The translations under genes were made by a program, and so were the position numbers. 64,000 nucleotides of DNA from Intestinibacter bartlettii. GTDB lineage: Bacteria > Bacillota > Clostridia > Peptostreptococcales > Peptostreptococcaceae. Location of the stretch: positions 1,736,001-1,800,000 of the forward strand of contig CP102273.1 of assembly GCA_025148965.1 (NCBI GenBank), read 5' to 3'. The notes below the pieces were generated by a model that was given only the letters and a program-made list of their open reading frames with translations, was not told the DNA's origin and searched no databases. This document shows, one piece after another, positions 1 to 8,007 of the stretch. The stretch's first letter is position 1. Every line of letters starts with the position of its first letter.

Positions 1-247
1 TTATATCCTCCATTGAATATAGGAAATCCCCAGACGAACTACAGCAGATACATCCTGCTGTTATTTCCTCAACTTCAACACCAGTATTTTTTAATATATC
101 AGTATCAATTCCTACTTTTCCAAATTCATTTTCTAAAACAACTATCTTTTCGTCTTTATATCCTTCAGTTACAAGTTTTTTTATAAGAGTAGTTTTGCCC
201 GCTCCCAAAAATCCTGATACTATATCTAATTTTATTTTCATAGCCAT
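1..247 (-). CDS. CobW/P47K-family GTPase (partial, C-terminus outside window)
   Basis: This is the N-terminal part of a CobW-type metallochaperone GTPase; the gene runs leftward off the window. The translation has an early P-loop GFLGAGKTT, then a switch-like segment VLENEFGKVGID and a CICC metal-binding motif, all hallmarks of the COG0523 family. Two in-frame ATG codons (247 and 241) follow an AAGGGTGG ribosome site; I chose the upstream one. It lies 218 bp downstream of mtaB on the same strand, separated by a hairpin. Members of this family are often found beside corrinoid methyltransferase genes, so a role in supplying metal or cofactor to the methanol system is plausible but is inference. 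Confidence 0.85.
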   Translation of the reverse strand, partial: MAMKIKLDIVSGFLGAGKTTLIKKLVTEGYKDEKIVVLENEFGKVGIDTDILKNTGVEVEEITAGCICCSSSGDFLYSMEDI

Positions 248-341
248 ACCACCCTTACTAAAAATTTAACCACCCTAATAATAGCACAATATATTTAGTG
301 CCTATAAATAAATCTTTTTTGTTATAAAATACATATATAGT

Positions 342-372
342 GAAACTGTCTCAAATTTCTTTGAGACAGTTC
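342..372 (-). terminator. Hairpin downstream of mtaB
   Basis: Arms AACTGTCTCAAA and TTTGAGACAGTT pair perfectly over 12 bp with a 4-base loop. It lies between the mtaB stop and the CobW gene, both on the minus strand. The U-run is poor on the minus strand and better on the plus strand (TTCCTTTTT), so it may be a weak or bidirectional terminator. Confidence 0.55.
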
Positions 373-464
373 CTTTTTGCAATTTAAATTTATAATTTAA
401 TTCTATATACTTTCAAGATTATCAGTTTTACTTTTTAAATTTATTTTAATTAGACTTTCAAATT

Positions 465-1841
465 TTATAAACCATATTCAGATGGTATAAATTTATCCAT
501 ATCTAATTCGTCTTGCATATCATCGTAGAATTCTAATTCATCGTCAGCTATATCATCAATTTGATTTCCTATGATATCTAACCATTTCTTTTCTCTTTCT
601 TCTACATAAACTTCACCACTATTAACAGCTTCAGTTATCTTATCAAGAGCAAGCTGTGCACCCATCTTAGTCATTTGGAATGAATTTTCAGCTTTAACTA
701 ATTCACTAGCTATATCATATACAACTTGTGGTTTTAATACGTAAGCTTGAGGATCAAGTGGAGCATCAGATTCAGCTAATAAATCTCTGAATTCTTTTCT
801 AAATCCTTTCTTAGTAGCCGTATTCATAAGTCTTGTATCATATACTAATTGTTCTATAGATACAACTGGTGCCATTTCTGCTAATAGTTTAACTTGTTGA
901 ACAGATTCATTAGACCATAAGTCTGTTACAGCAGCAGCTATATTACCTATTGGAGATAAGTGAGCACAAGCAGCTGATTTACCTTCACAAGATATTGGAG
1001 AACCTGTAATTGCTTTAAGATAAACACCTTCATAAGCACAGTCTTTAGATGGTCCTACAGCTCCTTCTTCGAAAGCAGCTAATGCTCTAGCTACTGTAGC
1101 AACTCTTACTACTGCTGCAAATACTTTAGGTATCATACCTCTTTCAGCAAGTACCATTGCAGTATTACCAAATCCACAAGCAGAGTCACCTGCTGGAAGT
1201 GATCCATTAGCTTTACAGATATCAGAAATGTTTTTCCATAAGAATTTCATATCTCTGCATCCACAAACACCAAGTGCAAATATAACTTGTTTAATATCAG
1301 CATTTACTAAAGCTTCGTCGTTTAATTCTTTACCACCAGTAGATTCAACTGAGATAAAATCAGCGCCAGCTTGTGAGCAACCAGCGAAGCTTTCTATCAT
1401 AGCTTCCCAATACTTACCACTTCTCATGATTGGAGGTCTATTCATTTCTCTTAAATCATTTGGAGTAGCTCTATAAGCAGATTTTAAACCATATTTAGCT
1501 TCATATTCTTTCATAGTATCAACTATGATCTTACTTACTTCAATACCCCATTTAGGGTTTTCAGTAAATTCAGGAAGAGTTTCATATTCGATAACTACTC
1601 CTGGAGCATATAATTCTCTAGCTCTATTTAATATACCATTAGTCATATCTTTATATATTTGATATGCATCTTTTATACTATCTTCATTAACTATCATTGA
1701 TGGTAATGTGAAGTTTAATTCTGGATAAACATCTCCACCACCTATTACTAATCCACTTTTAGTTGTTACTGGTTTTTTACAAGAACCATAAACAAAATCA
1801 TCAACTGAGTTGTATGCTAATTTATTAAATTTTATACTCAT
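465..1841 (-). CDS. mtaB: Methanol:corrinoid methyltransferase MtaB
   Basis: MtaB is the zinc enzyme that splits the C-O bond of methanol and moves the methyl group to the Co(I) corrinoid of MtaC. The 458-residue length and overall sequence fit the MtaB family throughout. Candidate zinc ligands are Glu166 (in SVESTGG), Cys222 (in GDSACGF) and Cys268 (in GPSKDCAYE); the Glu-Cys spacing of 56 equals that of the Methanosarcina enzyme as I recall it, while the third ligand is my best match. The start has AGGAGG upstream. The gene lies 79 bp downstream of mtaC on the same strand, the usual mtaCB order reading leftward. No mtaA is present; the nearby MtgA-type enzyme would accept the methyl group, as in acetogens. 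Confidence 0.9.
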   Translation of the reverse strand: MSIKFNKLAYNSVDDFVYGSCKKPVTTKSGLVIGGGDVYPELNFTLPSMIVNEDSIKDAYQIYKDMTNGILNRARELYAPGVVIEYETLPEFTENPKWGIEVSKIIVDTMKEYEAKYGLKSAYRATPNDLREMNRPPIMRSGKYWEAMIESFAGCSQAGADFISVESTGGKELNDEALVNADIKQVIFALGVCGCRDMKFLWKNISDICKANGSLPAGDSACGFGNTAMVLAERGMIPKVFAAVVRVATVARALAAFEEGAVGPSKDCAYEGVYLKAITGSPISCEGKSAACAHLSPIGNIAAAVTDLWSNESVQQVKLLAEMAPVVSIEQLVYDTRLMNTATKKGFRKEFRDLLAESDAPLDPQAYVLKPQVVYDIASELVKAENSFQMTKMGAQLALDKITEAVNSGEVYVEEREKKWLDIIGNQIDDIADDELEFYDDMQDELDMDKFIPSEYGL

Positions 1842-1920
1842 AATACGTTCCTCCTTATATATTTGCGTATTTACACTCGTTACTAAATTTTAACTTGTTT
1901 CAGATTGAATTTTTACTGTA

Positions 1921-2559
1921 CTATTTTTTTTCTTGTAAGACTTTTTTAGCTACGTCTGCTGCAGCAGCTGCATCTGTAGTATAGTAGTCTGCATGTACTT
2001 GTTTAGCGTATTCTTCTGAAACTGGAGCACCACCTATCATGAATATATATTTATCTTTTATTCCTTTATCTTCGAATGCTTTTATAGTAGTTTCGATTGC
2101 AGGCATTGTAGTTGTAAGTAAAGCTGATAAGCAAACTATATCTGCTCCTATTTCTTCAGCTTTTTCAACAAATTTTTCTTCTGGAACGTCAACACCTAAG
2201 TCGACCATTTCTATACCAGCACCATCCATCATCATTTTAACTAAGTTTTTACCTATATCATGTAAGTCACCTTTTACAGTACCTATAACTGCTTTACCTA
2301 TTGGTTCAACACCTTCAGCTTTTAAAGATGGAGCTAAAACTTTAAGTCCAGCTTGCATTGCTTTAGCTGCTATTAACATTTCAGGAACATATATTTGTCC
2401 TTCTTTGAATTTGTCACCTATTTCGCCCATTGCTGCGATTAAACCATTGTTTAATATATCAGCTGGTTTTAAACCTTGTTCTAAAGCTTCTTTAACTAAT
2501 TGTTTTGATTGTTTTCCACTACCTTTTTGTACTGCTAATGAAAGTTCTCTTAATTCCAT
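1921..2559 (-). CDS. mtaC: Methanol corrinoid protein MtaC
   Basis: This 212-residue protein carries the corrinoid that receives the methyl group from MtaB. Residues 1-85 form the helical B12-binding cap (MtaC/MetH type), and the Rossmann-like half contains GDLHDIGKN, the DxHxxG motif whose His coordinates cobalt, followed by SALLTTTMP and GGAP signatures. Ribosome site AGGGGG precedes the ATG. It is the first gene of an mtaC-mtaB unit. The intergenic stretch upstream holds a 9-bp inverted repeat at 2641-2671 that could be an operator, but I could not place a convincing sigma-A promoter. Confidence 0.9.
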   Translation of the reverse strand: MELRELSLAVQKGSGKQSKQLVKEALEQGLKPADILNNGLIAAMGEIGDKFKEGQIYVPEMLIAAKAMQAGLKVLAPSLKAEGVEPIGKAVIGTVKGDLHDIGKNLVKMMMDGAGIEMVDLGVDVPEEKFVEKAEEIGADIVCLSALLTTTMPAIETTIKAFEDKGIKDKYIFMIGGAPVSEEYAKQVHADYYTTDAAAAADVAKKVLQEKK

Positions 2560-2640
2560 AAATCTTTCCCCCTAACCAAATTATTAAAATATTATTTATA
2601 CTGAAAATACTTTAATGTCATTTCCCTGTTGTCCATTTTT

Positions 2641-2671
2641 AAGAAAATCTTTTTTATGCTTTGATTTTCTT
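2641..2671. promoter_or_regulatory. Inverted repeat upstream of mtaC
   Basis: AAGAAAATC at 2641-2649 is matched by GATTTTCTT at 2663-2671, a perfect 9-bp inverted repeat about 80 bp before the mtaC start. It could be an operator or a leader hairpin. The rest of the 400-bp gap between the reactivase stop and mtaC shows only the terminator at 2774-2813. Confidence 0.35.
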
Positions 2672-2773
2672 TTATGTTTTGTTTATCTTTTATACTTAAA
2701 TAATAATATTTTTTTAGATATAATTATTGTAATTTATATCGTTTTTTATTAAACCTTTTAGGATTTTTTATAA

Positions 2774-2813
2774 ATCAGCCTTAAGTATTGGTATTTCAAT
2801 ATTTAGGGCTGAT
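2774..2813 (-). terminator. Terminator hairpin after the corrinoid reactivase gene
   Basis: A 16-bp stem with two G-U wobbles (ATCAGCCTTAAG... paired with ...TTAGGGCTGAT) lies 150 bp beyond the reactivase stop. The T-run is clearer on the plus strand, so orientation is uncertain. Confidence 0.55.
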
Positions 2814-2963
2814 TATTTTTTAAAACTTTTATTTTGATTTGTATTCATTTTAGAAAAAAATGAATTTTTCGAAAATATTTTCTCATTTTAGTAATTATTT
2901 TGGATTTTTTTTAGATTACTGCGAAAATCTTTACCATATTTGTATCCAAGACGTATACTTTTT

Positions 2964-4862
2964 TTAAAATGTATCAACTGTAATCCCTTGGTTTTGTGTA
3001 TATTTTTGAGCAGGTTCATAAATTCTTTCCATCATCATCCCGTTTACAAAATAATCTTGGAACTCTTTTCTATTAGATAATTCTATATATTTTGATGTAT
3101 TTACTTTATCTATTATTAGATTTCTATATTCTTTAGATAATAAATACATTTTTGCTCCACTACCAGCACAATTTCCTATAGATTTAATTTTTCCATCTAA
3201 TTCTAAAGGTATCATACCTATTTGTAGTGAACTTTGTACATTCATATAGTTACCAAATCCTCCACCTAAGTATAAATACTCTAGATCATTAAAATCTAAA
3301 TTCTTTTCTTTAACCAATATTTGAATACCTGCATTAATTGCTGCTTTTGCAAGTTGAACTTCTCTAACATCTTTTTGAGTAAATGATATAATATCGCCTT
3401 TTGAATCTTTTGCAAGCACATATTGTTTCATGCCATCTATTTCGACTAAGTTTTTAGTCAAATATTCATATTCTTCAAATTCGAAGTCATCATCTTCTTC
3501 ATCAAACATTCTACCTGTTTCATCTATTAATGAATATTTAATCATTTCAGAAACTGCATCTAATACCCCTGAACCACATATACCGCAAGGTGGTTGGTTC
3601 CCGATTGTCTCGATTTTTTCTTCTTTAGATAAATCTATTTTACTAATTGCTCCTAATATTCCGCCGACACCATGTTTTATATTAGCACCTTCAAAAGCAG
3701 GACCAGCAGCAGTAGAGCAAGTTATAACTTCATCTTTATTACCTATTGCCATTTCGCCATTAGTACCTAAATCTAATAATAATGAATATTTTTCTGATTC
3801 CAACATTCCTGAAGATAATATACCAGCAGTTATATCACTACCAACATAACTTGATACACCAGGCATTATACTTATATTTGACTTGAAGCTAAATCCAATA
3901 TCTTTTGGATTAAATTCCATAGCTTCTGTAAATCCTGATATATAAGGTGCTTTTGCGATATTTTCAGGATCTATTCCTAAAAGTAGGTGAATCATTGTTG
4001 TATTTCCTACTATTACCGTATCGTAAATATTATCTATATTTATGTTATTTCTCTTTGCAATATTTTTTACTATATTATTAAGTTGACTCACAATAGAAGC
4101 GTTAAGCTTTTTAAGCCCGTCAGGGTTTTCTAATGTGTAGTTTATTCTTGATATTACATCTGCCCCATAATTTCTTTGATTATTAACTTCGGAGATTACA
4201 TCGATTTGACTTCCATCATAAAGACTAAGTAAGTACACAGCTATAGTTGTAGTTCCTATATCGATTGCCAAACCATAATTATTATTTGTAGTATCTTTAG
4301 GTTCTATATCTATAATTTTATTATCAAACATAGTAACAGTTATATTATAATTATCTTCTCTAAGAGCTTTTGGAATTTTTCTAAGGACATTTAAATCTAT
4401 ATCTATATTTTCTATTTTTAAGTATTCTTTTAAGAAATCTTTTATTCTCATCAAATCATCTCTTTGATCATCTAAAGTTGGTTTTTCTAAAACTATATAA
4501 TGTTTTTGTACAGAAGGGTTTATTTTAAATTCTTTTTCTACACCGCTTATTAAAACAGTCATATCTTTTATTTTATTTGAAAGTTCTACTGTTAAATCAC
4601 TTTTAATTTCAGTATCACAAGCAAGTCTTATACCAGATATAAGTTCTGATTTATTTAAATGTTTTTTACTAGAAGCTCCTATTTCTGTATTTTCTTTTAT
4701 TTTGCATCTACATTTACCACAACTTCCATTACCATTACATGGTGTATCAAAGTCTATATTGTTTTTTCTTATAATATCTAAAAGATTATCCCCTATGTTT
4801 GCTTCACATATCTTTTCACTATCATTAAGTATCAATTTTACATTAACTTTATTTTCCTTCAT
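2964..4862 (-). CDS. Reductive activator of corrinoid proteins (RACo/RamA type, 2Fe-2S + ASKHA ATPase)
   Basis: The protein (about 632 residues) should use ATP to drive reduction of inactive Co(II) corrinoid back to Co(I). Residues from about 35 to 85 form a plant-type 2Fe-2S ferredoxin with CNGNGSCGKCRC and a later Cys. A linker follows, then the DUF4445 ASKHA nucleotide-binding region with GLAIDIGTTTIAVYL, LLDLGTNGEMAIG and LYLGGGFGNYM. I start at the ATG at 4862, with GGAGGG at proper spacing; an upstream in-frame TTG would overlap that site. This layout fits RACo rather than archaeal RamA, which ends in two 4Fe-4S motifs. It is divergent from the second corrinoid gene and shares a palindromic promoter region with it. 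Confidence 0.87.
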   Translation of the reverse strand: MKENKVNVKLILNDSEKICEANIGDNLLDIIRKNNIDFDTPCNGNGSCGKCRCKIKENTEIGASSKKHLNKSELISGIRLACDTEIKSDLTVELSNKIKDMTVLISGVEKEFKINPSVQKHYIVLEKPTLDDQRDDLMRIKDFLKEYLKIENIDIDLNVLRKIPKALREDNYNITVTMFDNKIIDIEPKDTTNNNYGLAIDIGTTTIAVYLLSLYDGSQIDVISEVNNQRNYGADVISRINYTLENPDGLKKLNASIVSQLNNIVKNIAKRNNINIDNIYDTVIVGNTTMIHLLLGIDPENIAKAPYISGFTEAMEFNPKDIGFSFKSNISIMPGVSSYVGSDITAGILSSGMLESEKYSLLLDLGTNGEMAIGNKDEVITCSTAAGPAFEGANIKHGVGGILGAISKIDLSKEEKIETIGNQPPCGICGSGVLDAVSEMIKYSLIDETGRMFDEEDDDFEFEEYEYLTKNLVEIDGMKQYVLAKDSKGDIISFTQKDVREVQLAKAAINAGIQILVKEKNLDFNDLEYLYLGGGFGNYMNVQSSLQIGMIPLELDGKIKSIGNCAGSGAKMYLLSKEYRNLIIDKVNTSKYIELSNRKEFQDYFVNGMMMERIYEPAQKYTQNQGITVDTF

Positions 4863-4921
4863 GATTATTCCCTCCAAACTTTATTTACTTCCAAAAATTT
4901 TACAATTTTATATACTAATAA

Positions 4922-4998
4922 TTGATAGATTATACCCCCCTTCTTATATATAATTTAATTATATATAAGAAAACTTTTCTTTGTAACATTTAGTACAA
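4922..4998. promoter_or_regulatory. Overlapping divergent promoters on a 31-base perfect palindrome
   Basis: Positions 4941-4971 are a perfect palindrome of two 15-base arms around one T. On the plus strand TTGATA (4922-4927), 17 bp, TATATA (4945-4950) serves the corrinoid gene at 5022. On the minus strand TTACAA (4981-4986), 17 bp, TATAAT (4958-4963) serves the reactivase gene. A looser palindrome TTGTA-N8-TACAA spans 4981-4998. The two -10 boxes sit in opposite arms, so the two genes probably compete for or share control. Confidence 0.6.
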
Positions 4999-5021
4999 AT
5001 TTTCTAATAGGGGGTCATCAT

Positions 5022-5666
5022 ATGGATTTTAGTAAGCTTTCACAAAATGTTCAAAAAGGTAATGCCAGAATGACTAATAAATTAGTTCAAGAAGCTCTAG
5101 AAAATGGGGTTGAAGCTTCTGTTATATTAGAAAAAGGCCTTATACCTGCTTTAAATGAAGTAGGTATTAAATTCAAGAACAATGAAATTTATGTCCCTGA
5201 AATGCTACTTGCCGGCAAAGCAATGAGCGCTGGCATAAAAGTCTTAGAACCTCTCTTATCTTTAACTGGTGCAAAACCAATAGGAACAGCAGTTATAGGT
5301 ACTGTAAGAGGCGATATTCATGATATTGGTAAAAACTTAGTTAAAATCAGACTTCGTGGTATTGGTATTGAAGTTTATGATTTGGGAGTAGATGTTTCAG
5401 CTCAAGACTTTATAAATAAAGCTGAAGAAGTAAATGCTGATTTAGTCTGTCTTTCTGCTTTACTTACTACAACTATGCCAGAAATCGGTGAAGTTATAAA
5501 AGAGTTTAAAAAAGCGGGTATTAAAGAAAAATACATCTTCATGATTGGCGGAGCCCCAGTAACAAGCAACTTTGCTAAGAGAGTAAATGCTGATTATTAT
5601 ACTGCAGATGCTGCCTCAGCTGCACGTCTTGCTGAAAAAATACTACTTCAAAAACATAATAGTTAA
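5022..5666 (+). CDS. Second MtaC-like corrinoid protein
   Basis: A 214-residue paralogue of the MtaC at 1921-2559, with the same helical cap and Rossmann domain. The cobalt-ligand motif is GDIHDIGKN, and the SALLTTTMPEIG and MIGGAPV signatures are kept. AGGGGG precedes the ATG. No substrate methyltransferase gene adjoins it; its direct neighbours are the reactivase (divergent) and the MtgA-type enzyme (convergent, 230 bp away). It may carry methyl groups to MtgA, or pair with a methyltransferase elsewhere. The sequence alone does not decide the substrate. Confidence 0.85.
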   Translation: MDFSKLSQNVQKGNARMTNKLVQEALENGVEASVILEKGLIPALNEVGIKFKNNEIYVPEMLLAGKAMSAGIKVLEPLLSLTGAKPIGTAVIGTVRGDIHDIGKNLVKIRLRGIGIEVYDLGVDVSAQDFINKAEEVNADLVCLSALLTTTMPEIGEVIKEFKKAGIKEKYIFMIGGAPVTSNFAKRVNADYYTADAASAARLAEKILLQKHNS

Positions 5667-5730
5667 AACCATATAAAATTGTAATATTTTTGGTTAAAAA
5701 TCATTTTAAATAAATGATTTTTTCCTATAC

Positions 5731-5765
5731 TTGCCTTAATAAAAAGTTATTAAGGCAATTTTTTT
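5731..5765 (+). terminator. Rho-independent terminator after the second corrinoid gene
   Basis: Stem TTGCCTTAATAA / TTATTAAGGCAA (12 bp, 4-base loop) is followed by seven T. A weaker A/T hairpin precedes it at about 5697-5722. Confidence 0.85.
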
Positions 5766-5778
5766 CTCTAGTTAAAAA

Positions 5779-5820
5779 CAAAAGTGCTGCCCTCATTTAA
5801 AAAACTAGAACAACACTTTC
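5779..5820 (-). terminator. Probable terminator of mtgA
   Basis: Arms around CAAAAGTGCTG (5779-5789) and CAACACTTTC (5811-5820) pair with one wobble. On the minus strand the stem is followed by a T-rich tract. It lies about 80 bp beyond the mtgA stop. Confidence 0.5.
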
Positions 5821-5897
5821 AACAATTATATTAATAATACTTACATATTTATAATTCTTATCAATTTACTTATTTTTACATTTTAAAAATTCATTTA

Positions 5898-6701
5898 TTA
5901 TTTAGGATTTCCAATTATTCCAGCTCTAAATGCTTGAAGATATTCAGCACAGAACTCATCTCTACCTGCTAACATTTCTGCTGTAACTATACTACCCATC
6001 ATATCTCTATCAAGTGGATTTATAATAAGTCCATCAAGACCTCTGGCGATAGCCATTACTGCAAAGTTTCTATTTATATATTTTCTTTCTGGAAGTCCAA
6101 ATGATATATTACTTAATCCACACATAGTATGAACACCTTTAAATTGAGTAGTTATTGCTGCTACTGAATCTAAAAATTCAAATCCATAAGTGTCGTCAGT
6201 TCCTATAGGTTGAACAAGTGGATCTACATATATATTGTCTATATCTACATTATTTTTAACTAATCCATTTATTAATTTATCAGCTATTTTAAGTCTTTGA
6301 TCGCAAGTTTCAGGCATTCCATCTGAACTCATACATAAAGCAACTATTTTTAAATCAGTTCCAGCTACTACTGGAAGCACTGCATCATATCTATCTTCTT
6401 CTAAAGATATTGAGTTTATCATTGCAGTTCCTTTATGTACTTTTAAAGCAGCTTCTAAAGCTTTTGGATCTGGAGAATCTATACAACATGGTATATCTAC
6501 TACTTGTTGGATATTTTCTATCATCCATTTTAAATGTTCTATTTCAGTTCCTACAAAAGTTCCGGCATTTACGTCGATATATGTAGCTCCAGCTTCTTCT
6601 TGATCAACTGCTATTTTTTTGATATATTCGATATCACCTTTGTCTATTGCTTCTTTTATTGCTTTTCTACTTGAGTTTATTAATTCACCAACTATAATCA
6701 T
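5898..6701 (-). CDS. Methyltetrahydrofolate:corrinoid methyltransferase (MtgA/AcsE type)
   Basis: This 267-residue TIM-barrel enzyme exchanges a methyl group between a corrinoid protein and tetrahydrofolate; here the likely direction is methyl-corrinoid to methyl-H4folate, feeding the Wood-Ljungdahl methyl branch. Family marks are IIVGELINSSR at the N-terminus, YIDVNAGTF, CIDSPDPKALEAAL, INSISLEE, VDPLVQPIGTD and GLSNISFGLPER, the pterin-binding signature of the AcsE/MtgA group. The size is typical. Start ATG has AGGGGG upstream. It replaces the CoM-specific MtaA of methanogens. The leader carries an unusual pseudoknot at 6781-6848. Confidence 0.88.
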   Translation of the reverse strand: MIIVGELINSSRKAIKEAIDKGDIEYIKKIAVDQEEAGATYIDVNAGTFVGTEIEHLKWMIENIQQVVDIPCCIDSPDPKALEAALKVHKGTAMINSISLEEDRYDAVLPVVAGTDLKIVALCMSSDGMPETCDQRLKIADKLINGLVKNNVDIDNIYVDPLVQPIGTDDTYGFEFLDSVAAITTQFKGVHTMCGLSNISFGLPERKYINRNFAVMAIARGLDGLIINPLDRDMMGSIVTAEMLAGRDEFCAEYLQAFRAGIIGNPK

Positions 6702-6780
6702 AAGATATTCCCCCTAATTAATTTTTTTCATAACCATTTTTTATTATTTTATCTACTTTATTGTAAAATTTTTTATATCA

Positions 6781-6848
6781 CCTCTTGTAAAGAATTAAAA
6801 ATTCTTTTGGGTCGTAAAAATTTTGACAAGAGGCGTATTGTACGACCC
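6781..6848 (-). ncRNA. Candidate structured leader RNA (pseudoknot) upstream of mtgA
   Basis: Read on the minus strand, GGGTCGTA pairs with TACGACCC (8 bp) and CCTCTTGT pairs with ACAAGAGG (8 bp), and the two helices interleave. A perfect 8-bp hairpin (AAAGAATT, TTT, AATTCTTT) sits between the second strands. All three helices are perfect Watson-Crick in very AT-rich DNA. It ends about 80 nt before the mtgA ATG. I do not recognise the class. No terminator follows it, and the mtgA ribosome site is not obviously occluded. Confidence 0.6.
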
Positions 6849-7527
6849 ATTAAATAGATCAAATTAAAATATACGATTTGTGGTATTCATATTAATCTTT
6901 TCAATATTGAATTTATAAACCTCAACATTTTAGATTTGTATGTTTTTATACTATAATTATAGAAAAATCCATCTTATAATTATTGTAATAATTATGTTAT
7001 TTTTAGAAAATTTCTTAAATTCCAATTTTTTTAAAGTGATCATATTTATAAATTGGCTTAATTTCAATATTTTCAAAGAAAAAGTTTTTTGTCTTTTAAC
7101 AAAAAAAATTTTTTTATTTTTATTATTTTAATAATAAAAATTTTTTTACGTCTTGTTTTTTCTTTCATTTAATTATTTTTTGTTAATTTTAAGATTTTTT
7201 GTATTTTTTTTAGAATTGGACAAACTATGAAATGTTCGCGAAAATTTGTTAATTTTTTATTTATTTTTATGAGTTTTGTGCTACTATATATATATAGTTT
7301 AAATATTTATGAATGGATATATCTTCTATTAGATATGTACTTTCCGTGTATTCTCCCGTCCCTACCTTGTTTTCGGTAGGGATTACCATTTTGACGCTGT
7401 TTTTTATGTCTTATTCCATAAAATATATTTTGTATTTTTTTTAACAAAAAATATTTTAAAATTAAGAATTCTTTATTATAAAATATTTTTATCTATAATA
7501 TAAAGCTGATTATAATTTTACACGGAT
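6849..7527. other. Gene-free AT-rich interval with a GC-rich structured island
   Basis: About 680 bp without a credible gene; the only longish open frame is low-complexity and lacks a ribosome site. The exception is 7317-7402, where base composition rises to near 47% GC. It contains a hairpin ATATATCT/AGATATGT and a perfect 8-bp stem TCCCTACC/GGTAGGGA with an 8-base loop. In an AT-rich genome such islands are often structured RNA. Strand and class are unknown. Confidence 0.45.
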
Positions 7528-7576
7528 AAAAAAATAACTTAATTGGTACTTTATCTACCAGTTAAGTTATTTTTTT
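7528..7576 (-). terminator. Bidirectional terminator
   Basis: A stem of at least 16 bp (core TAACTTAATTGGTA / TACCAGTTAAGTTA, one wobble) is flanked by A-run and T-run on opposite sides. It would end the small zinc-ribbon gene on the minus strand and any plus-strand RNA from the preceding GC island. Confidence 0.8.
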
Positions 7577-7598
7577 GAATATATCTTATATGTAAAAT

Positions 7599-7889
7599 TT
7601 AATTTTTTTCTATATTCTTTTTATATTCATCATAATCGTATTTACTTATCTTATATCTAGCATTGCATTTGTCACACTGGACAATAGCACCACCTCTAAA
7701 CTTCATATATAAAGCGGCGACAGCCATTAAAACAGCAAATACTATAAATACTGGAGCAATTGCCGATATAACAGGTATAAATAAAAATATAACTGCACAA
7801 ATTATAGAATATAAACACATTTTCCAAAAATTTTGCGAAGAACTTATTATTTTAGCATCACTTTTACAACGTTTACATTTTATAGTCAT
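7599..7889 (-). CDS. Small zinc-ribbon membrane protein
   Basis: A 96-residue protein of unknown function. It starts with CKRCKSD and ends with VQCDKCNARY, two CxxC knuckles that could join to bind one zinc. Between them lie two hydrophobic segments (about 26-45 and 46-63), giving a hairpin with both knuckles on one side of the membrane. AGGAGGGGG precedes the ATG, so translation should be strong. It appears monocistronic. I do not recognise a family with a known job. Confidence 0.7.
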   Translation of the reverse strand: MTIKCKRCKSDAKIISSSQNFWKMCLYSIICAVIFLFIPVISAIAPVFIVFAVLMAVAALYMKFRGGAIVQCDKCNARYKISKYDYDEYKKNIEKN

Positions 7890-8007
7890 ATTATACCCCC
7901 TCCTTATTTATTAAAATTACTATATACCTTAATAATACTAGATTTTTTTATAAATTACATATACAAATCCAAAATATCTAATATTTATTAAGAAGGGTTT
8001 ATCTAGT

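Noticed and set aside
342-372. Terminal inverted repeat of an insertion sequence
   Set aside because: The arms are only 31 bases end to end with no second copy or transposase; a simple hairpin explains it.
2039-2575. 178-codon frame opposite mtaC
   Set aside because: Shadow frame: Ser/Ile-rich, no ribosome site, antisense to a clear corrinoid protein gene.
6781-6848. HDV-like self-cleaving ribozyme or ZTP riboswitch
   Set aside because: The helix order is HDV-like, but the joining strand with the catalytic C is absent between the last hairpin and the final helix strand. ZTP consensus beyond GGGUCGU is not present.
6940-7131. 63-codon frame in the mtgA upstream desert
   Set aside because: Low-complexity Phe/Ile/Leu sequence from AT-rich DNA, no ribosome site.
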